Origin: Mesodorylaimus sp. YZB2_4
Lineage: Eukaryota > Nematoda > Enoplea > Dorylaimida > Dorylaimidae
Length of the DNA stretch: 64,000 nucleotides
Assembly (NCBI GenBank): GCA_030248295.1
Contig: JASANH010001194.1
Span: forward strand, 345,432 to 409,431
Direction of reading: 5' to 3'
Of this stretch, positions 24,901 to 33,915 are shown in pieces (positions within the stretch are counted from its first letter, which is position 1; each line of letters starts with the position of its first letter). The position numbers and the translations under genes were made by a program. Under the pieces are notes generated by a model, which was given only the letters and a program-made list of their open reading frames with translations, ran no database searches and was not told where the DNA came from.

Positions 24901-24954
24901 ATAGCTTGTAGCCGTCTCCTGTCGATACGTCGATGGAATCTTGCCAATGTCCAT
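21942..24954 (-). CDS. PGM3: Phosphoacetylglucosamine mutase (AGM1/PGM3), complete
   Basis: Interconverts GlcNAc-6-phosphate and GlcNAc-1-phosphate in cytosolic UDP-GlcNAc synthesis (needed for chitin, N-glycans and GPI anchors). Fifteen exons: 24872-24954, 24749-24819, 24566-24695, 24010-24179, 23687-23952, 23589-23631, 23254-23346, 23032-23198, 22866-22967, 22749-22807, 22633-22696, 22450-22572, 22200-22321, 22059-22110, 21942-22001; 534 residues (human 542). It begins MDIGKIPS and reaches YGTAGFRRK. The catalytic serine loop is [14 protein letters not shown]; domain 2 has VLTTPQLHY and [10 protein letters not shown]; the metal loop is [12 protein letters not shown] (most family members have DGDADR). 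Sugar specificity is marked by YFEANGHGT, and the phosphate-binding loop is [13 protein letters not shown]. The stretch just before the metal loop ([15 protein letters not shown]) differs from the usual sequence. The ATAD1 stop is 200 bp upstream on the same strand, and an AG splice acceptor lies 5 nt before the ATG, an operon-like arrangement. Intron 3 (386 bp) is longer than the others and probably holds an insertion. Confidence 0.95.
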
Positions 24955-25153
24955 TTCGCCTAAACCTAAATCCACAAACCCGTAACCCACTCCCTGCAAC
25001 CTTCTCATCAAGCAAAAACCAACGAGGAATTGATCACCAAAGGCAAAACTGGCAAAATCGTGGGTATATAAATTTACTACATCACAACTAGGCAGCCAAG
25101 ACAATAAGCAACGACCAGTAACGACTCTACAATTGACAAACCCTGCCCGCACT

Positions 25154-27791
25154 CTACGCCCTGCTAGCCCATGCATCCATAATCTGCGTATGCTTCATCT
25201 TCTCCACGCCTTCCAGCAACTCTTGCAATTTCAACGGGCGCGATTCCTCGGCTCTGAAACAAGTTATTCTTGCTGTAAGTTTCACCTATCGTTAGCTTAA
25301 TCAACTCACAGCTCCTCCTCGGCCGTCAAAGTTTTCATTCGTTGAATGGCTGCGATTCGGCACACTTCTCGCAAATCAGACCCAGAAAAGCCGTTCGTCG
25401 TTTCTGCGATCACAGCCAAATCGAGGCCGTCTTCCAACTAAAAATCACATGGTTACTTTCCGAATCAACCAAGGTACAGCACTCACCTCTTCATTGCGAA
25501 GTATAACTTCCAAAATGCGTTGGCGCTGTACGGCATCCTGCAAAACAGCAGAACGATCTCTCCATTTCTATGAGGAACTAGTACGCTGGTCAAACCAACC
25601 GCGGAGAGACAGGCCCCCAACACCAAGTCAGCAGCATACTCATCTTACCGGACGTTTCACATGAAAACGAGCTAAAAAGTATCCAAATTACAGCCGTGGC
25701 CTCGAAGACAACACCCTGAATCCATACCTGGCATGCGCCTTAGAATAGCCGCATCAACATCGGTCGGACGATTGGTAGCGCCCACGATGACTATTCGAGA
25801 CGTTGGATCCGAAGCGAAGCCATCCCACAAACTCATAAATTGAGCTTTCATCATCGCCGTACACTCATGATCCATAGAACTGCGGGCACGCAAGAAGGAG
25901 TCTGAAAGCAAAACCAGACAAGCCATAGATTTAAAAAGCGAAAGCAAATAGTACTTATTTACCAATTTCATCGATAAAAATGATCACTGGCTGGATTTTG
26001 CTGGCCTAGAATACAAGGTTTTAGTTACATTTTCCAAGCAGATTCCTCGACATCCTTTAAGCAGCTCGAGCAAAATACGACACATACCAATGAAAACAAT
26101 GCAGCGGTCAGTTTCTGCGATTCTCCATACCACTTGTCTGTGAGCGATGAAATCTGCAGATTCATGAACCGAGCACCTAAAACTTGCCCATTTGGTTGGC
26201 ACATAACACGATCACGATCCCAGATTCCTCACCAGTGGCTTTAGCCAATGCTTTCGCGATCAAGGTTTTTCCACAACCGGGAGGCCCGTACAGAAGGACA
26301 CCTGAAGCAACCAAAACTGCAATAACAGCTTGAACACCAGACAAGTTTTACCTTTCGGTGGTGTCAGTAATGTAGAAGGAGTCGTGTTCTTGAAACGCAG
26401 AGGCAAGACTAGCGTATCACGAATCTCGTCGATTAGTTCATCCTGGCCGCCAATATCTTCCCAACATTGCGCGGTCTCGGTCGTATTTATCAACTGAGTG
26501 GCCATCAGGATTTCGTGCTCCGTCAGTTGCTGAAAAACCTCAGTTCACAAAACACAAAGACCACTGCAATAGGCATGGATTATTCTCCGGCCTATTCGTG
26601 CACTAGTTCAGGGAGTCGGTCTGCCTCTCCTAAGTCAGGACCGAGAGCGACATCGAGGTCGAGTGTCCGGTTTGGTTTGCGGGCATCGGTAGAGTACTGG
26701 TCTTGAGTTCCTGCGTCTGAACTTGCTCTGTGAGCACTTCGGTCCCAGGTGTCCGTCAGAACCCCTTTGACGGCCGACGCCCGACGCCTACAGCTGCTCC
26801 CCGAATGTGAGTCTACACGGCCTCCTTAGTGTGGCGGCTAGTAAACTCGGCACGACGTGTCCGTCGAATGCGTGGGATTGCTCCTGTGCTTTGGCCTATC
26901 CTCTGGTCAGCTAGATAACCCCAAGGCCAAGCCAAAGATTTCACCACCAATATTCTTACCAAATCCTTGCCTTTCAACCCCAGACTCTTCATCAAGGCAT
27001 CCGCCTGAAAACGGAAGATTCACTTCAACTGTTACACGATGCGAGGACAACGCTCCGCTAAGCACTAATTGCACAAAGGATACGACTGTTCGGTGAGATG
27101 CGAGGGCAAAGACAAGCGTCGTCGTGAAAGCGTCCGGATTTCATGCTGGAGCTGACAACGCGGAAAGCCAGATTGGCTGGATGTCAATACGAAGGTCCGT
27201 ATTACTGAAGGGAGGTCACTCCTTCAGTAATAGGTCATCATACAGGACTGTAACAGACTGTCTCTCAGCTTCGATTTTGTTTTTATGGCTCAGGTTACCT
27301 CAGGGATTAGTCCTTGTCTGTCTGTCTGGACGGCTCTTATAAGAAGATCTGGCAACGAGTCCAGCATCGGCCGCATGCAGGACTGGGAGCCCTGCCGCTT
27401 CTCCCAGTCCTGCATGCGACCGATGCGAACTAAGATGTACAGTATATAAATGTCCTCCAGGTCCAAATCACAAAACTTCATTCACAGGGTCGGCCCGAGA
27501 TACCAAAGACAAGTTCAAGCGGTGGCCAGAAACACAAGACGACCCGGAAACACGAGCCCTGGCTGATCAAATTTTAATCCCTGACTTACCGTTCGCTTTG
27601 ATCGTTTTTTATTAGACGAATCGGGATCTAATACCGCAGCAAGAATTCGAGCGCTGATGTACGCCGATACGCAAACCTGAAGTACAACATCCGGGATGCA
27701 GACCAAATACTATGGACGTATTTTTTAAGTTTGTTCTTACCAAGCATAAGCGAACACCGAGGTCAAGAACATTTCGAAACGAGCTATCCAT
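25154..27791 (-). CDS. ATAD1: ATAD1/Msp1 mitochondrial outer-membrane AAA ATPase, complete
   Basis: Extracts mislocalised tail-anchored proteins from the mitochondrial and peroxisomal membrane; also known as Thorase. Twelve exons: 27741-27791, 27590-27676, 26960-27004, 26352-26529, 26233-26301, 26088-26176, 25963-26005, 25728-25901, 25649-25671, 25487-25537, 25310-25437, 25154-25253; 345 residues (human 361). The N-terminal anchor spans exons 1-2 (about residues 7-30; [20 protein letters not shown]), followed by a basic linker and [13 protein letters not shown]. The AAA domain has [15 protein letters not shown], Walker A GPPGCGKT, pore-loop region [11 protein letters not shown], Walker [22 protein letters not shown], sensor-1 GATNRP and arginine-finger RRMP. 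Sensor-2/lid follows as [13 protein letters not shown]. The protein ends [15 protein letters not shown]. All catalytic motifs are intact. Intron 2 (27005-27589) holds two perfect or near-perfect hairpins. An AGTAAA variant poly(A) signal is possible near 25073. Confidence 0.94.
27200..27232. repeat. Short inverted repeat (12-bp stem) in ATAD1 intron 2
   Basis: TATTACTGAAGG and its exact complement CCTTCAGTAATA are separated by 9 nt. It forms a stable stem-loop in either strand and lies 130 bp from a larger hairpin in the same intron. Confidence 0.7.
27364..27426. repeat. 26-bp stem hairpin in ATAD1 intron 2
   Basis: Left arm 27364-27389 and right arm 27401-27426 are complementary at 25 of 26 positions (one C/T difference) around an 11-nt loop. 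The core is CGCATGCAGGACTGGGAG. It could be a foldback element, the residue of a palindromic repeat, or an RNA hairpin in the intron. Confidence 0.8.
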
Positions 27792-28329
27792 TGAAGGGGA
27801 GTGGAAGAAATTTCTAAAAATTCACAACACAGAATCAGAATTCATTGTTTCTTCTTTGATGCTGATTCGCTATTTCCTCATACTTGCAACGTTGGAAAAA
27901 TGAAGCTGGCGGTTCCGGCTCACCAAGTTTCAACTTTTTTAACAAACCCTGGACAAAATCGAGGTTATTCCCGTTGCTTCCAACGAAGTCATTCATTTCA
28001 ACCCCTCAAAAGACAAAACCAAGCCACCGTCATGCTTCCCTAAAATTTTCCTTTCGATATTTGCCAAGAAACAGAAATCGTTAGCTTACTGTAATTCGAA
28101 GCTGAAATGCACTTTTATTAGCTCAGCTTCCTATATCAGTACCCGCGAAAATCAAATTTTCTGCATGGCGAAGTCTTTTTGGAAAAGCATCCAATGCTTA
28201 TGCGCTCAGATTATTAGCGCTCTTCTATGGTAGAAGTTTTGACGACGGCAAGCTGAAAGGGATAGGTTCCTGCTGTATTGCATCCCACCTGCCGCCAAAT
28301 ATCGAATATCCACCCAGACCGATTGCAAG

Positions 28330-28620
28330 ACACCAATGCACTGGGTTCTCATCCTCTCGATCCCTGCTGTACCGTACAGAATCCTAAGTCGTGCTGGACG
28401 GCGACTGGATTCTGGAAGAATTTTCAACATGAGATGCCTTCGGCGTATTCTGGGTGTATCCCTGCGTGACCAGGTCACAAACACCACCCCGCCAGCGCTG
28501 CTGCACTTAGCCAGCCATCGGCATGGAGGTCAGTGCCGTCGTCTTCGATGCCTCAGACACGTTTGCCGCATGCCAGAGCACTGTATCCCCTTCAGAGCGT
28601 TGGGGCGCTCCAAACCGAGC
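28330..28620 (+). pseudogene. Non-LTR retrotransposon (LINE) fragment, C-terminal region
   Basis: One plus-strand frame contains FNMRCLRRILGVSLRDQVTN and then RRLRCLRHVCRMPEHCIPFRALG. These match the conserved tail after the reverse transcriptase of jockey/RTE/CR1-type LINEs (F.MRCLRRIL.I.W.D.VTN ... RRLRW.GHV.RM). No polymerase core is visible upstream, so this is a 5'-truncated, inactive copy. It lies in the spacer between ATAD1 and the MSP gene. Confidence 0.75.
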
Positions 28621-29017
28621 CATTGGAAAACTCGACCACAAGCGTTTCAGAAAACCTACTTTGCGGTGTCACCCAGCAGACCTTGCAGTCTGCGGCATCA
28701 ATCTCGACTGCTCCCTGATACGCCCGACCGTCGTACTCACTTCAAACAAATCCATAACGAACGCTATGGGACATAAAGTCGAGTCCTGCAGCACTGAGAG
28801 AAGGTGAACCATGGATACACGAGAGATCTCTAGTGTACTATTGTTCTCCGTCCAACTGTTCACCAGCGTGTTCTTTTGCTTATATTCATTTGCCCCCTCC
28901 TGAGTAGTGTAAAGTTGCTGGCTAAAAAGGCAGGAGCAGGAACTGAAAGTTCTGTCATTCGTAAGTCTTTTTCAACTCGGCGGTCGGTCGGTAGTTTGGT
29001 TCTTCTCGCTTTGCAGC

Positions 29018-29337
29018 ATGTCCGTGGCTGATCTGTTGTTGGTGCCGAAGGAGAAGATTGTCTTCAATGCCCCGTTCATCGCCGACCAGTACTCGTGCGT
29101 GCGACTGACCAACAGCGACACGGCCAACCGAGTGGGCTACCGTATCAAGTGCGAGGACACGATGCGCCTGGGTGCCAAGCCCGAGAAGGGCCTGCTCAAT
29201 CCGGGGGAGCACAAGGACGTGCGCGTCGACTACCGAAAGTTCATGTTGGATCAGGAGCAGAAGATCGAGGATCGCCTCTTCATCGAATGGGCCAAGGTTC
29301 CGGACAGCTTTGTTACACTGTCTTTTACGGACAAAGG
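29018..29337 (+). CDS. Major sperm protein (MSP)-domain gene, 5' exon
   Basis: The frame starts MSVADLLLVPKEKIVFNAPF and continues with YSCVRLTNSDTANRVGYRIK, MRLGAKPEKGLLNPGEHKDV and LFIEWAKVPDSF, the ordered beta-strand motifs of an MSP immunoglobulin-like fold (IVFNAP, V.N....R.GYGIK, RL.V.P..GVL.P, I.WT..P). MSPs polymerise to drive the crawling of nematode amoeboid sperm; MSP domains also occur in VAP proteins. It lacks the long VAP tail and membrane anchor. The exon ends at a good donor (AAAG/GTAAGC, phase 1). The expected C-terminal strand is not found locally because a transposon interrupts the downstream copy; a suitable exon is at 32966-33042. A 3' splice-site sequence (CTTTGCAG) ends one base before the ATG. 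Confidence 0.8.
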
Positions 29338-29500
29338 TAAGCAGGCGACCACTCTAGTCAGCGACAGAACGAAGAAAGAGCCACAGGAAAGCGAACTAGG
29401 CATATAAGGAGAAAGGAATCACATTGTAAAGTCACAAATCGACGATGCTTCTCCTGGGCTGTAATGTGAGCCTTGAATCCATCTCGCTCCGTCGCGACAC
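29306..29500 (+). repeat. Duplicated MSP segment, copy A
   Basis: The segment from AGCTTTGTTACACTG (inside the MSP exon) to GTCGCGACA is repeated at 32751-32965 with scattered substitutions and about 20 extra bases in copy B just after the donor. Both copies retain the GGTAAGC donor. Copy A stops where the hAT-like element begins. Confidence 0.85.
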
Positions 29501-30778
29501 CAGGGTTGCCAGATGTGAAGGTTTCCCGTCATTTTTGACAGGATTTTGGCCTACCGGAGGTTTTTGTGGAGGGGACTGGCCTGTGAAGGTTTTGGTGAAG
29601 GTTTTTGCCATTTTGTGGAGGTATGAGGGGATTTTCCTAAACACCTTCTACACTAGGCAAAAAAAGCACCAAATCGATCCGCTGCCCGCTATCGGTCCCA
29701 ATTTTTTTTTCAAGTGCACGGCTTTCTCCCTGAATTCAAGCTTTTTTCTTTGCATACACAGCTGTACTATAGAAGGGAGATTACTAGTAAGAATCAGATG
29801 ACTTAATTTTTTTAAACTACACGCTTTTGTGCCTGAATGACCTTACGAATCTATTGCGTGGCTACAACAAGCCAATTTTTCTGTATGACAAAAAAAGCAG
29901 AGGGGAAAAACGGATTCTATAAGAGGATCCAACGCATAAGACGAGCATGGCCCAAAAAAGATGCTAAAAAATACAGCATATGCATATTGTAGCATCTGCA
30001 CACAAAGGAGCATCTCTGGTGAAGTTATCATTTGAGGTTTGTTTTTCCTTTTTCAAGTATAAGCCCAAGTTTTTTGTGAAGAAATCTAAGTTTTCACTTC
30101 TGGCGGGATCTCACGAATGATGGGACCTAGGAGAACTTTAAAAAGAAACTTCGATAGCTCATCATCTTGGGATCATTTTGATATTTCTTGGATCATTCCA
30201 GGACCAAGGATCGGGGAGATATGGGCCATATCGCCTACGCAACAAGTTTTTATGTGTATCTCCATATTGAGGGGGGGGGGGGTTGAAAATATAGTCTTGA
30301 CTTTTGCTTCACCATATACTTAGGGGGTACTACTTCTGTTGGTCTAAATGTAAAAAAACGCGTCATGGACTCGTGTGTGACGCAGTATGTAGATTCTGTC
30401 TTGTTCTCGAGGTTCGGGTTAAAAGTTCCTGGTGCTCAGCCCCATAATTTTATTGCGCCAATGGGGAAAATGTTTAATTCTGAGATAGACGCTACTGATG
30501 ATGAGGTTGAAGAAACTGGAGGTACCAATCTTGTTTTTGACTATGCTTATAAGCCATTAGATTTTATCGAAGAAATGTTCAGTGAAGCTAGCAAGGCGCC
30601 GTTCAGTGAAAGCTTGATGCTCCCTTTGTCTGGCCTCGTTGTGATTCCAGCTCGTTGATACCTCAAGCGTTTTTTTTGCGAGGGAATTATTGACGGCTTT
30701 TGGATAAGTGATGAAGGTTTTGTGAAGGTTTTTAGGGTCACGTGCAACGGGATTCACTTTGAGCGTCTGGCAACCCTG
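29501..30778. mobile_element. hAT-like DNA transposon, probably non-autonomous (1278 bp)
   Basis: The ends are CAGGGTTGCCAGAT (29501) and, inverted, CAGGGTTGCCAGAC (ending 30778), a 13-bp terminal inverted repeat starting CAGGG as in hAT elements. Flanks share CGACAC (29495-29500 and 30780-30785), a degenerate version of the 8-bp duplication hAT elements make. Subterminal TGAAGGTTT motifs are repeated near both ends. The only sizeable frame is 98 codons at 30365-30658 (starting MDSCVTQYVDSVLF), acidic in the middle and without a transposase domain that I recognise. A G-run occurs near 30272-30281. Confidence 0.7.
30365..30658 (+). CDS. Unrecognised 97-residue frame inside the hAT-like element
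   Basis: The protein begins MDSCVTQYVDSVLF and includes an acidic stretch (SEIDATDDEVEETGG). I recognise no domain. It may be the C-terminal fragment of a lost transposase, or chance. There is no zinc finger, DDE signature or hAT dimerisation motif. Confidence 0.25.
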   Translation: MDSCVTQYVDSVLFSRFGLKVPGAQPHNFIAPMGKMFNSEIDATDDEVEETGGTNLVFDYAYKPLDFIEEMFSEASKAPFSESLMLPLSGLVVIPAR

Positions 30779-31149
30779 CCGACACTCTGGAGGGCGAGAG
30801 ATGCCCAGGGAAAGGGAAAGGGAAAGGGGGACGAGAGTTCATGGATTCCTGAAGACATTTGCTCACGAGGGGGGTTCTATCAGAAAGGTATTGTATAATG
30901 CAGTGAGATGAGTCTGCCAGAAAGAGAAAAGGGAGCCCTTACAGACTAAAAAAGAGTTATTCGTACGAAGACCAAACTTACCGACCAAACATTAGATACG
31001 TATTTAAATAAACTCGACGTGCGACCTTTAGATAAGACTTAGATAGGTCTCAGACGTATTTGCATGCTCTGTGCATCTGACTGTTGTGCATGCGAGGCTG
31101 CGCACTCAAGCGAGTACACATTCTGGATAGAGCGACAAACCCATTGGCC

Positions 31150-32600
31150 ATTGCATTCAGGTGCCTTGAGTGCGAGAATGTTCTGCAGATGTTTCGTGAC
31201 TATGAGATCTTTCTTCCCAAAACAAAGCGACGGCGTAGTTCTCGCTCGTCACAGATAAACCTTCGATAGCCCTAGCGGCTGGACTCCCCTCTTTCAGGCG
31301 GGACTTTAGATAGTGAAGTTTTAAGACATCCGAGAGATCCTCCTGACTATGCAGACAAGCCTTAAAGGCGTCCATGAACTCTTGGTACTTCAAGGAGTTG
31401 GACATATAATAGACGCAGGAGGTGACACGGCCTATACCTACGTGGTTCAGCGGCCCACCGGGCCAATTCCTAGTTGTCATAAGCATGCGCACACCTTTGG
31501 CAATGGACGGACAAAATCTCGTTTGATTCAAGTTCTTATTGCTCCCTTAAGGATCAAACGTTTGCTAGCGACTTTTTATGGTCGAATATTTTCGGAACTT
31601 GGGCGTCTTCAAGTAAAACGCGATCACACTTACTTATTTTTGGTTAAGCGGGTTTTTACTAAATATCGTATCGTAATTTTTTGCGTGATTTATGATTGAT
31701 TTTAACCATTTACAAAATAATCCGAGGTTATCAGTTACAGTTATACTTAAAAAATACGACTAAATATTTTGTCTCTACATACAGAAAAAGCCCTAAGATC
31801 GTCAAATTTTAAAATATCTTCTGCATACCGCGTTTACAGTGGAGTAAAACTATTCAATTCAATGAATTAAACTTGTCAAAACCCCTGAAGACGTGATTTG
31901 AATCGCGCGCACTAGTATGATGCTCAGGTACAGGCCAGAAAAGGTGTGCGCATGCTTATGACAACTAGGAATTGGCCCGGTGGGCCGCTTAACCACGTAG
32001 GTATAGGCCGTGTCACCTCCTGCGTCTATTATATGTCCAACTCCTTGGGTACTTGGAAGGGGTCCCGTCAAACATATTGGGTTCGAAAGATGGCAACTTT
32101 ACCTTGTTTCCCTTTTGGACCACCGGAGGCGCGGCGGGATCGCCAGAGGTCGCCTTTCGTTTTCCACTTGAATTTCGTGCAGTTCGTGGCGACGTTTCCT
32201 TTCTTCTTCTTCGGCAGCCAAGCGCCGTTCCCGATCTTCGCGACGTTCTTCCATTTCGACTCGACTGTCGAGGATTTTAAGTATATTGGCGAATTCGGCG
32301 TCGAAATCGCAGTACTGGGAGGACAGTTCGTCAAATCGGGCGATTTCTTCCTGGAAGCCATTGGCTTGTCCATCTTCTGACGCATCGACGAACGCGTTGT
32401 ACCGAGTTTCATAGGCCGTGAACAATTTCTGAAGTTTCGATTTATCCAATTCGATGGAGGATTTCGCGTCGGAAATCTTGTCGAACAGACATTACGCTGA
32501 GGCGTCCTGGTCGATTTGGACGGATCGTAGCGCTTTTCTGAGACGTTCTCGAATAGGACGTTTCATCTTCGCACCGCACCGCCGCCTTCCAGGCGAACCA
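31150..32600 (-). pseudogene. BEL/Pao retrotransposon gag-region remnant, interrupted
   Basis: Minus-strand reading gives an N-terminal part (KLQKLFTAYETRYNAFVDAS; charged coiled coil with EEERKRRHE) followed, after an inserted element, by KYQEFMDAFKACLHS, LKLHYLKSRLKE and ARAIEGLSVTSENY. The latter matches the DUF1759 region of BEL/Pao gag polyproteins. It is inactive: an in-frame stop lies upstream of the N-terminal part, the frame is lost just after ENYAVAL, no protease, polymerase or integrase is present, and a 657-bp transposon splits it at 31384-32054. No long terminal repeats were identified. Confidence 0.8.
31391..32047. mobile_element. 657-bp inverted-repeat transposon (MITE-like) with 7-bp target duplication
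   Basis: Left arm 31391-31498 and right arm 31940-32047 are 108-bp terminal inverted repeats differing at one position, starting CAAGGAGTTGGACATATAAT. The 7-bp sequence GGTACTT flanks it exactly on both sides (31384-31390 and 32048-32054). The 441-bp interior has no coding frame of note. The host sequence (BEL/Pao gag) is precisely split, so the insertion is younger than that remnant. TSD length and termini do not match a superfamily I can name with confidence. Confidence 0.92.
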
Positions 32601-32750
32601 GTCGACGAAGGGCGAGGCGAAGATCGTAGATGCAACCACATTCTTGCTACCACTTGTAGCGAGAGAAGCGTTGTGGAAGCGTATAGCGGCAGAGAGAATG
32701 ATCAAATCGACTGCTCTGGTCGGCCGACGATGAGAGACTAAGTATAGAGA

Positions 32751-33042
32751 AGCTTAGTTACACTGTCTTTTACGGACAAAGGTAAGCGACCCGCGAGGAG
32801 CGGCAAAGGACAGGCGACCCTGGTCAGCGACAGAACGAAGAAAGAGCCACAGGAAAGCAAACCAGGCGTAGAAGGAGAAAGGAGTCACATTGTAAAGTCA
32901 CAGATCGGCGATGCTTCTCGTGGGCTTTAATGTGAGCCTTGAATCCATCGCGCTCCGTCGCGACAATGAGTTCAACGACACCTGGTTCAACGCCAGCGAC
33001 ATGACCCGCCGTGCCTACCTGAAAGCGGCCTACAACGTCTGA
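32751..33042 (+). pseudogene. MSP gene 3' segment (duplicate copy B plus C-terminal exon)
   Basis: Copy B repeats the end of the MSP first exon and its intron start, then continues where copy A was broken. From 32966 it encodes EFNDTWFNASDMTRRAYLKA and ends AYNV-stop (33040-33042), which corresponds to the C-terminal strand of MSPs (WF.GDGMVRRKNLPIEYN). The 5' two thirds of an MSP are absent upstream of 32751. It may be the real last exon of the gene starting at 29018, reached over a 3.6-kb repeat-filled intron, or the remains of a second tandem MSP gene. I could not fix an acceptor in the right phase. Confidence 0.65.
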
Positions 33043-33175
33043 GACCAAATCCGACTTGGTCAATGATCGACGCGTCATAAGTGTGCTCCCTTGATCGTGT
33101 GTTTGAGCATATTCGTGATCGATTGTGTGTTGAGTGGTAAACTGGTCATTGGCTCGATAAGTGGTTCATGAGCAG

Positions 33176-33515
33176 CTGCACTACAGAAGCGCCTGCCGTC
33201 TCGTCAAGCCTAAACGCACCAGTAACACCACCATAAGCTTCGCTCTGGCTCACACGCAAATCCTCGGTCGATTCCTAGGGATGTCTCCTTCACAGCTGGG
33301 ACGTACCGCAGGACATAAGCATACGTACCGAATAGCAAAGACTGCCCATACCCATGCTTTCGGCGATATGAAAAAAACCGGAATGAAGTCGGCCAGGTGT
33401 CTCCTAATGGACATAGACTGTCCTACCTTCAGGTGTACTGCTCCTGCTTTACTGCTATACGCTTTCTGTTGTTCAAGCTGAGGAGCCGAGGGGTCACAAA
33501 GTAGAATTGAGTATA
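33176..33515 (+). repeat. Dispersed repeat, copy A (left of the GPCR gene)
   Basis: Shares with 36005-36368 an ordered series of words: AAGCCTAAACG, CCAGTAAC..CACCATAAGCTT, CAAATCCTCGG, TGTC(T/C)CCTTCACAGCTGG, ACCGCAG, and the end GGGTCACAAA. The two copies are in the same orientation and flank the GPCR. The family is unidentified; frames in it are not conserved. Confidence 0.75.
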
Positions 33516-33695
33516 TTACTGGATATATAGATATATAAATATAATGTTCAATATATGCATAGAATATATTCACATACATATCCCCTTCACAGCTGGAACG
33601 TATAGTGTATATATTTATTTGTTTTTTATAATATGTATATACTATATATGTATACAGTATACATAAGTACATATACCGCACAATTACATAAAATA
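33516..33695. repeat. AT-rich low-complexity tract
   Basis: Imperfect ATATA-rich sequence with many TATATA units, far more AT-rich than its surroundings. Near 33580 it contains an isolated CCCCTTCACAGCTGGAACGTA that echoes the flanking dispersed repeat. Confidence 0.7.
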
Positions 33696-33915
33696 GATAC
33701 GTGCATTAAAAAGACAAAACTAAAAGCCTAAAAAACTCGATTCTGTGTTCCGCTCGCTGTTCCAGCCTCTTTTTTATTTAAAACTCTCTCGTGATTGCAA
33801 TTATTCGGTTTCAGCGGATTTCACTATTTTCGGTCGAATAAGTTAATGAACCGGCCTACTTTAATGTCAAAAAATTACCAGTATTTTTTAAGTACTGTAT
33901 GATATCAATTGACTA

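Noticed and set aside
31349..32071. Two mirror-image coding frames sharing HIIDAGGDTAYTYVV as a duplicated gene
   Set aside because: They are the two arms of the terminal inverted repeats of the 31391-32047 transposon read on opposite strands.
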